This document shows positions 50,682 through 56,048 of a stretch of 56,048 nucleotides of DNA, piece by piece. The stretch comes from an uncultured Alphaproteobacteria bacterium (GTDB lineage Bacteria > Pseudomonadota > Alphaproteobacteria > RF32 > CAG-239). Position 1 is the stretch's first letter. Each line of letters begins with the position of its first letter. The stretch covers positions 1 to 56,048 of the forward strand of contig CAKQUE010000009.1 of NCBI GenBank assembly GCA_934277435.1. The letters are read 5' to 3'. The position numbers and the translations under genes were made by a program. The notes under the pieces are model-generated. The model was not told the DNA's origin. It searched no databases and saw only the letters and a program-made list of their open reading frames with translations.

Positions 50682-50730
50682 ATGTCAATTTAATGATAAT
50701 AATTGACATTAAGTTGAGCTTGATTATATT
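50682..50730 (+). promoter_or_regulatory. Promoter with operator-like inverted repeat
   Basis: TTGACA (50703-50708), 16 bp, TATATT (50725-50730). ATGTCAATT (50682-50690) and AATTGACAT (50701-50709) form a perfect 9-bp inverted repeat that covers the -35 box. Confidence 0.65.
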
Positions 50731-50754
50731 TAAACAAAAAATAGGAGCTGTAAA

Positions 50755-51264
50755 ATGAAACAGGTTTTTATAGGTGCTTTTCTTTGTTTAATGTTTTTAA
50801 GCGGTGCGGCTACGGCAAAAGAAAAAGTTTTGACGGCAGATGATGTTAATTGCAACGCCGATGGAACTTATTGCGAGCGTGAGGGCGGAAGGCCGTTTAC
50901 GGGGCAGGTTTCGCGCTACAACGGCAAAGAAAAAATGCTCTCTACCTATCAAAGCGGCAGGCTTAGCGGGTTGACCACAGTTTGGAACGCCGAGGGCAAA
51001 ATAGCCAGCAAAACCTATTATAAAAACGGAAAGAAAAACGGTGTGGAAAAAATTTTTTATGATAACCGCACTATCAAGTCGTTTGCCGAATATAAAGACG
51101 GATATTTGCATGGCAAAGTGGAATATTACACCGAAAAAGGCAAGCTAAAAGGGCGTTTGAGCTATAAAAACGGATATTTTGAAAAAGGCTACTGCGTGGT
51201 TGACGGGCAAAAACAAGAAATCAGAGCCGCACGCACAACCGAAATTATGACATGCGGGGATTGA
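50755..51264 (+). CDS. Secreted MORN-repeat protein (YwqK-like)
   Basis: 169 residues. A signal peptide (KQVFIGAFLCLMFLSGAATA) is followed by about four MORN_2-type repeats: TGQVSRYNGKEKM, LSGLTTVWNAEGK, KNGVEKIFYDNRT, LHGKVEYYTEKGK. Two Cys pairs flank the repeat region. Many such proteins are annotated as YwqK antitoxins, but the repeat itself only predicts a beta-strand scaffold. AGGAG precedes the ATG. First gene of a three-gene unit. Confidence 0.82.
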   Translation: MKQVFIGAFLCLMFLSGAATAKEKVLTADDVNCNADGTYCEREGGRPFTGQVSRYNGKEKMLSTYQSGRLSGLTTVWNAEGKIASKTYYKNGKKNGVEKIFYDNRTIKSFAEYKDGYLHGKVEYYTEKGKLKGRLSYKNGYFEKGYCVVDGQKQEIRAARTTEIMTCGD

Positions 51265-52121
51265 TGAAAACTGGTTTGGTTTTAGAGGGCGGAGCGCAAC
51301 GCGCCATATATACCGCCGGCGTTTTAGATGTGTTTATGGAAAACGGCATAACGTTTGACGGCGTCATCGGCGTTTCGGCCGGAGCAATTCACGGCTGTTC
51401 GTTTGTTTCGGGACAGCATCGGCGCAGTATTGATTATACTTTGGCTTATGCCGGAGATAAAAACTATATGAGCTGGTATTCATTTTTGACAACCGGAAAT
51501 ATGGTTAATGAGGAGTTTTGCTATCATACTCTGCCGGAAAAACTTTTTCCGTTTGACCACAAAGCTTTTGAGGCAAACAACACGGATTTTTATGCTGTGT
51601 GCAGTAATTTGCAAACAGGGCAAGCGGAATATGTCAAATGCGCAAAAATGGATAAGACAGGGTTGGCCTATTTGCGGGCGTCGGCTTCTATGCCTTTTGT
51701 TTCGCGGATTTCGGAAATCGGCGGAAAAAAATATTTGGACGGCGGAATTTGCGACAGCATTCCTTTGCGCGCGTTTCAAAAAATGGGCTATGAGCGTTGC
51801 GTGGTGGTGCAAACCAGAGCCGCCGGATACCAAAAAAAGCCAAATAAGCTGGGGTGGCTGGCGCCGCTGGTGTATCGCAAATATCCAAAGTTTGCTGCCG
51901 CCATAAAAAATAGGCATATAATGTATAACAACGAGCTGGAGCAGATTGAACAGGCGCAAAAAAACGGCGCGGCGTTTGTTATCCGTCCGAGTAAAAATGT
52001 TAAAATTCATCATATGGAAACAGATAAAAAAGTGTTGCAGGCGGTTTATGACTTGGGGCGCGGCGACGCTATAAAACTTTTGCCGGAACTGAAAAAATTT
52101 TTAAAAGAGGCTAAAAAATAA
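51264..52121 (+). CDS. Patatin-like phospholipase family protein
   Basis: 285 residues from ATG 51264, which shares a base with the preceding stop (TGATG). The oxyanion loop is LEGGAQRAIYTAG, the nucleophile elbow is GVSAGAIHG and the catalytic Asp is in LDGGICDSIP. This is the bacterial YjjU-type patatin. It likely hydrolyses acyl esters of membrane lipids. Translationally coupled to both neighbours. Confidence 0.92.
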   Translation: MKTGLVLEGGAQRAIYTAGVLDVFMENGITFDGVIGVSAGAIHGCSFVSGQHRRSIDYTLAYAGDKNYMSWYSFLTTGNMVNEEFCYHTLPEKLFPFDHKAFEANNTDFYAVCSNLQTGQAEYVKCAKMDKTGLAYLRASASMPFVSRISEIGGKKYLDGGICDSIPLRAFQKMGYERCVVVQTRAAGYQKKPNKLGWLAPLVYRKYPKFAAAIKNRHIMYNNELEQIEQAQKNGAAFVIRPSKNVKIHHMETDKKVLQAVYDLGRGDAIKLLPELKKFLKEAKK

Positions 52122-52951
52122 TGCAGAATTTTACTTATCATACGCATAATCATGAACAAGATTTTGACGGACATCAGAGCGCCGAAGAAATGATTGCCGC
52201 CGCCGAAGAAAAAGGTTTTGCGGAAATCGGGGTTTCAAATCATTTGATATGTCATAAAAATTTGCGTATTGAAAACGGCTATCAGCCGATGTTTCGGCAA
52301 GATTTTAAGAGCGGAGAGGAGTGCTACAAAAAACATATTGAGCTGATACGGCAAGCGGCGGAAAAACACCATATAAAAGTGCGGGTCGGTTTTGAGGTGG
52401 ATTTTTTTCCGTCGGCATATTGGCGTGATAATTTTGAAAAAATGCTCAAAAATCTGGACGTCGATTATCTTATTGGTTCAACGCATTTTATTCGCTCGGC
52501 AGACGAGAGTTTTTTGTGCAATATTTATCATATGAAATATCATCCGGATTTGCCGCAGCAGCCTGAATTTAAGGAATATCTCCGCAACTATTGGCGCAAC
52601 ATTGTCGCGGCTGTGGAAAGCGGATATTTTACTTTTATTGCCCATGTTGACTATATCACGATTTTTAATTTGTGCGTTGAGCCGGAATGGGATGAGTATA
52701 AATGGCGTGTGATTGAGGCGTTGGCAAAGCATAAGCAGCCGTTTGAGCTGAACACCAGCGGCTATAACCGCATAGATATGCAGCACCCGACGACCTGGAT
52801 GTTAGAAGAGCTGAACAAACGCGGCGTACCGGTTATTATCAGCGACGACGCGCATGATGTTTCTATGCTGGGACAACACTTTGAACGTGCCGAAAAACTG
52901 CTTTCCGAGCTTGGCTATAGCAATCGTTTCAACCCGTTTAAGGTAAAATAG
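52121..52951 (+). CDS. PHP-domain phosphoesterase (histidinol-phosphatase family)
   Basis: 276 residues. Metal motifs of the PHP fold: YHTHNHEQDFDGHQS, IGVSNHL, VGFEVDFFP, IGSTHFI, FIAHVDYI and IISDDAHD. Members of the HisK group dephosphorylate histidinol phosphate; without other his genes nearby the substrate is open. The ATG shares one base with the patatin stop (TAATG). Confidence 0.9.
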   Translation: MQNFTYHTHNHEQDFDGHQSAEEMIAAAEEKGFAEIGVSNHLICHKNLRIENGYQPMFRQDFKSGEECYKKHIELIRQAAEKHHIKVRVGFEVDFFPSAYWRDNFEKMLKNLDVDYLIGSTHFIRSADESFLCNIYHMKYHPDLPQQPEFKEYLRNYWRNIVAAVESGYFTFIAHVDYITIFNLCVEPEWDEYKWRVIEALAKHKQPFELNTSGYNRIDMQHPTTWMLEELNKRGVPVIISDDAHDVSMLGQHFERAEKLLSELGYSNRFNPFKVK

Positions 52952-53022
52952 AATTAAGCAAGCGGAAGTGTTTGTGCAAAAACGCATAGATAGTTATTTG
53001 TTTTTTTAGTGAAAGGCTGATT

Positions 53023-53886
53023 TTAGTTGTTACAATCTCCAAACATTTTCATAGCTAAAGCAAATTTATTATGTTTGCCGCCCCACTGAGCACCACCGAT
53101 AATGTGCAGCCATTTATCGTCTATAATTTCAACAGCATTGTTATAAATAAATTCATCCAACTCTTTGTAATTTAAAGAGTTATATTCTATGTTTTCGTCT
53201 GTGTGCAAGTTTATATAATGTTCAGGCAAAGTTTTCCATAAATTTTTATCAAGGTTTTTATAAATAGCCTGATAATTGCCGCCGCCTGTGTCTAAATGCT
53301 TATGTTTGTAACGACAAGGCAGAAAATTGACGGTTTTAGTTTTCATAAAATCAAAGTTGTAAAAACTGAAAGCGACCCAAGGATACCAATAGCCATGCCA
53401 TACTCGTTTGACGCCGCTTAATGGTTTTACCAGATATTTGCTTAAATCAATAGGTTTTATCGGGAAAACATCGTGGTCGATAAAAGCAAAGTTGTTTTTA
53501 CGTTTTTTAATGAGATTCTTATAAATCCAGTTCAGCGCATAACCGTGGCTATGACTGGGACCAATATATAAAAATTGAGGTAAGCGATAATAAGTGATGT
53601 TATGCGTTTGGCAAAATTCAAAAATTTTATCGGCAATTTCAAGATTGTTTGAATTGTCGCAAATTATATAGTGGTATTGGTTTTGCTGTAAATTTTTTTG
53701 CATAAATTGATATTGGGTTTCAATCAGTTTAGCATCATTGAAAGCGACCACAAAAATATCTAACATTTTGGGAGTTTCAAAATCAGAAGCTGTAAAAACA
53801 TTCAGCGGTTTTGTTTTGGTGTGCGCATAAATATAGTTTATGCCTCTTTTAATTAGTTTAGAAATTTTGTGCAGTTGTTTACTCAT
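53023..53886 (-). CDS. GT-A-fold glycosyltransferase-like protein
   Basis: 287 residues. DIFVVAFNDAKLIETQYQFM opens a nucleotide-sugar fold, YHYIICDNSNN follows, and FIDHDVFPI is a DxD-type motif. Late conserved-looking parts are HLDTGGGNYQAIYKN and LHIIGGAQWGGKHN. It sits last in a minus-strand unit with a GT2 and a GT4 enzyme (9-bp gap), so a role in surface glycan synthesis is likely. Exact family not assigned. Confidence 0.75.
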   Translation of the reverse strand: MSKQLHKISKLIKRGINYIYAHTKTKPLNVFTASDFETPKMLDIFVVAFNDAKLIETQYQFMQKNLQQNQYHYIICDNSNNLEIADKIFEFCQTHNITYYRLPQFLYIGPSHSHGYALNWIYKNLIKKRKNNFAFIDHDVFPIKPIDLSKYLVKPLSGVKRVWHGYWYPWVAFSFYNFDFMKTKTVNFLPCRYKHKHLDTGGGNYQAIYKNLDKNLWKTLPEHYINLHTDENIEYNSLNYKELDEFIYNNAVEIIDDKWLHIIGGAQWGGKHNKFALAMKMFGDCNN

Positions 53887-53895
53887 TGTTTTTTC

Positions 53896-54876
53896 CTATA
53901 ATTTTGCAACTAATTCAGCAAAACTCAGCAGTCGATGATTAGCCAGCCACCAAATAATTTTGAAACGAAGGCGCATTAAATTCGGCTGAAAAACATTTTG
54001 GGTTTTAAGTTCTGAAAGATAATCTAATTCCTGAGAAATTTTAGACTTGTTCTTTCGCAAAGCATAAAGCAAATGTTCACGAAACAAAATTTTTTCGCTC
54101 AAATATTTTTGACATTCTTTTTTTAATAATTCATCAGAACTGCGCAAACAATAATCTTGAATTATGGCGGTTATTTTTTCTTCAATTTTAAGTCTGTTGC
54201 CGCGGATTTTTGCTTCATCAGCTTGGTGCATAATAGATTGCGGATTTTGCATATAATAATATAGTACATTGTCGAGCATAGCGATACTTGAAATTTGTGT
54301 CATTAACGTAAATGTGTAAATATCATCTTCGCCGGGGTGAATGGTGTAAAATGTATTTTTTAAGGCAAATTCTGTTTTATAAATCTTATTCCAAACAATA
54401 ACGCTAGTTTTAATTTTTCTTTCTATAAAACTCGAAAGAGGGGTTTTGCATAGAGTAAATTTTGCTTCAGACATATATTTAGGAAAGGTTATGTTGCTAT
54501 CAGGGTAAACTTCTTGATATTTAAAACAGCACATATCGGCATTTGATTTTTCCATGACATTTTGCAAAATTTCTAAAGTTTGCGGATGCCAAATATCATC
54601 ACTATCCAAATACATAAGGTATGTGCCATTTACTTTTTTCATACCGCTGTTTCTGGCTCCAGCTAAGCCGGAATTTGGTTGGTTTATGATATGAAAACGG
54701 GCGTCTTTGGCGGCGTATTCTTCAAGAATTTGCGCTGAATTGTCGCTTGAGCCGTCGTTGACGCAAATGGCTTCCCAATTTTTATAAGTTTGCGCCCACA
54801 CGCTGTCCAAGCAAGCGCGCAGATATTTTTCCGCATTATAAACGGGAATGACAATAGAAATTAAAGGTTCGGTCAT
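53896..54876 (-). CDS. GT2-family glycosyltransferase
   Basis: 326 residues. ISIVIPVYNAEKYLRACLDSV, CVNDGSSDNSAQIL, NSGLAGARNSGM, and YLDSDD as DxD are the GT2 hallmarks; HPGEDDIYTF is the acceptor-side motif. It is closely similar to the frameshifted gene at 28916-29940 in the first 110 residues. Middle gene of the glycan operon, 3 bp after the GT4 gene. Confidence 0.92.
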   Translation of the reverse strand: MTEPLISIVIPVYNAEKYLRACLDSVWAQTYKNWEAICVNDGSSDNSAQILEEYAAKDARFHIINQPNSGLAGARNSGMKKVNGTYLMYLDSDDIWHPQTLEILQNVMEKSNADMCCFKYQEVYPDSNITFPKYMSEAKFTLCKTPLSSFIERKIKTSVIVWNKIYKTEFALKNTFYTIHPGEDDIYTFTLMTQISSIAMLDNVLYYYMQNPQSIMHQADEAKIRGNRLKIEEKITAIIQDYCLRSSDELLKKECQKYLSEKILFREHLLYALRKNKSKISQELDYLSELKTQNVFQPNLMRLRFKIIWWLANHRLLSFAELVAKL

Positions 54877-54879
54877 ATC

Positions 54880-55932
54880 TTATCCTTTCAGCACGGAGGT
54901 AACTGCGGCAGCCAGCTTTTTTGCCACTTGCGGCAAAGTATAGTTGTTTTGCAGCAGGTTATAGCCGTTTTCCGCCACTTTTTTGGTTTGTTCATAGTGT
55001 TCAAGTGCGTATTGCAGCTTGTCGGCCAACTCATTTACCGCTTTTATCCTAAAAGTATAGGCGGCGTCTTTGTGGTCGGCAAAAATCTCCGCCGGTCCTT
55101 CGGCAAGCGAAGTCACAATTGGCAGAGAATAGTTCATCGCCTCTAAAAGCACAATGCCGAACGGCTCAAAATTGGACGGCAGCACAAAAATATCCAGCGA
55201 TTTATAAAACTCGTCTTTATCTTTTATCCAGCCCAAAAGTTTGACATCATTTTCAAGCCGGTTGTCGGTAATCAATTTGCGGATTTTAGCGTCTTCATGA
55301 GCATACGTTGCCGAAGCGCCGCCTCCCAAAACCGCTTGAAAAGGAATACCGCGCTTTTTTAATTCCGCCAACGCCAAAATATAGTCGCAAAAACCTTTCA
55401 TCGGGTCAAAACGTCCGACTGCGCCGATAACAGGCGGCTGATGATATGGCGGCAGCGGGCGAAACGGCTGAGGTTCGGACACTAAATTCGGAATTACAAA
55501 AATTTTGTCAGCCGGAAAACCATAGCCGGCGAAAATCCGCTTTTGATGTTGGGTGATGGAAAATATGGCGGCGCATTTTTCCAGATGCTTAAATTTTGGA
55601 TTGTGCGCCACGCCAACAACTTTTATACCCAGCATTTTGGCGGCGGCAATCACCAGCTCCAGCGCTTTTTTGCTATGCACAATAATCAAATCCGGCTGAT
55701 ATTTTTTAAAACAGCGGTAAAATGTCCAAATCAAAAACAAGTTGAGGTGTGAAAAGCGGATTTTGCATTGTTTCAAATTTTGATGCGGTGTGATTTTTTC
55801 GTTAATCTTAGCGCGTTTATCGGTAATGGCAAGCACATCAAAACCTTGTGAAAGCAGAGCGTTATTATAGTCTAAAAACGCCTGTTCAATTCCGCCTAAG
55901 CCGCGCGCAATCATAATGTTGACAATTTTCAT
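54880..55932 (-). CDS. GT4-family glycosyltransferase
   Basis: 350 residues, GT-B fold. The N-terminal half opens IVNIMIARGLGGIEQAFLDY. The C-terminal donor domain has PPVIGAVGRFDPMKGFCDYI, LGWIKDKDEFYKSLDIFVLPSNFEPFGIVLLEAM (in order) with the EPFGIVLLE loop that contacts the nucleotide sugar, and SLAEGPAEIF. It probably adds a sugar from a nucleotide donor to a lipid or glycan core. It overlaps the upstream gene by 4 bp (ATGA). Confidence 0.92.
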   Translation of the reverse strand: MKIVNIMIARGLGGIEQAFLDYNNALLSQGFDVLAITDKRAKINEKITPHQNLKQCKIRFSHLNLFLIWTFYRCFKKYQPDLIIVHSKKALELVIAAAKMLGIKVVGVAHNPKFKHLEKCAAIFSITQHQKRIFAGYGFPADKIFVIPNLVSEPQPFRPLPPYHQPPVIGAVGRFDPMKGFCDYILALAELKKRGIPFQAVLGGGASATYAHEDAKIRKLITDNRLENDVKLLGWIKDKDEFYKSLDIFVLPSNFEPFGIVLLEAMNYSLPIVTSLAEGPAEIFADHKDAAYTFRIKAVNELADKLQYALEHYEQTKKVAENGYNLLQNNYTLPQVAKKLAAAVTSVLKG

Positions 55933-56048
55933 TTTTCAGGCTCCAAAAATTCGGCGACGGCGCGTTGCACCGCTTCAAACAGGCGAGGGGTGGAGTGTCC
56001 GCTGCCGGCGTTGATAATCAGCTTGGAGTTCGGCAAGGCTTGGTGCAA
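55929..56048 (-). CDS. 3' end of a probable alpha/beta hydrolase (cut by the window)
   Basis: 39 codons and the stop are inside the window. LHQALPNSKLIINAGSGHS followed by a helix AVQRAVAEFLEP fits the end of an alpha/beta hydrolase, with the catalytic His in GSGHS; prolyl aminopeptidase-like proteins end this way, but the fragment is too short to name. Confidence 0.5.
   Translation of the reverse strand: MHQALPNSKLIINAGSGHSTPRLFEAVQRAVAEFLEPEK

Overview
The window reads as a gut- or host-associated, AT-rich alphaproteobacterium. Pointers are GapR (DUF2312), the gene pair rplM-rpsI, the cluster lepB-rnc-era, and prepilin-like proteins with the leader motif GRSMIEMLGVLAI, which I associate with uncultured RF32-type Alphaproteobacteria. 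That placement is inference. HydE suggests an anaerobe with [FeFe] hydrogenase. There is no phage, CRISPR array or transposase; one tRNA (Thr, TGT) is present.

Layout. 1-6.9 kb: the 3' part of an autotransporter, a CBS/CorC membrane protein, small and large membrane proteins, an aspartoacylase-family enzyme and a GNAT enzyme. 7.3-12.1 kb, minus strand: gapR, rplM-rpsI, and an operon hydrolase-lepB-rnc-era. 12.2-15.8 kb, plus strand: cysE, two secreted proteins, uvrB. 16.3-20 kb: a second autotransporter with 17 GGAIYN-type repeats. 20.6-23.1 kb: nucleoside salvage operon cdd-punA-deoA. 23.2-28.4 kb: a very large AsmA-like protein and a GalU-like enzyme. 28.4-32.4 kb: the accessory core, with a frameshifted glycosyltransferase, two prepilin-like genes, three structured leader RNAs and duplicated gene ends. 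32.5-42.6 kb: a class A PBP, polA, an outer-membrane protein, a two-domain glycosyltransferase, a phosphoethanolamine-transferase-like enzyme, tcdA. 43-47 kb: an ArsR/HMA/P1B-ATPase metal efflux set and hydE. 47-53 kb: secreted proteins, a tandem M15 peptidase, GNAT, MORN, patatin and PHP enzymes. 53-56 kb: a minus-strand glycosyltransferase operon.

Most unusual content. (1) Three pseudoknotted leader RNAs (28688-28887 +, 30804-30980 -, 31343-31603 +) share one architecture: a long-range helix b/b', a T-loop-like TTCNAAC segment, and an 8-10 bp helix a/a' whose 3' arm runs into an intrinsic terminator. They precede a glycosyltransferase and two prepilin-like genes, all predicted to act at the cell surface. 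They look like one riboswitch-like or attenuator class that I cannot assign to a known family. (2) The prepilin gene at 31635 lies between two perfect 92-bp direct copies of the 3' end of the PBP gene, and the autotransporter gene at 16347 lies between two 87-bp direct repeats. Surface genes here sit in excisable or duplicable cassettes. (3) A modular palindromic repeat family built on GTGTAC-N6-GTACAC lies at gene ends, and a related sequence forms part of the leader of a prepilin. (4) A glycosyltransferase gene is broken at a (GT)5 tract, compatible with phase variation.
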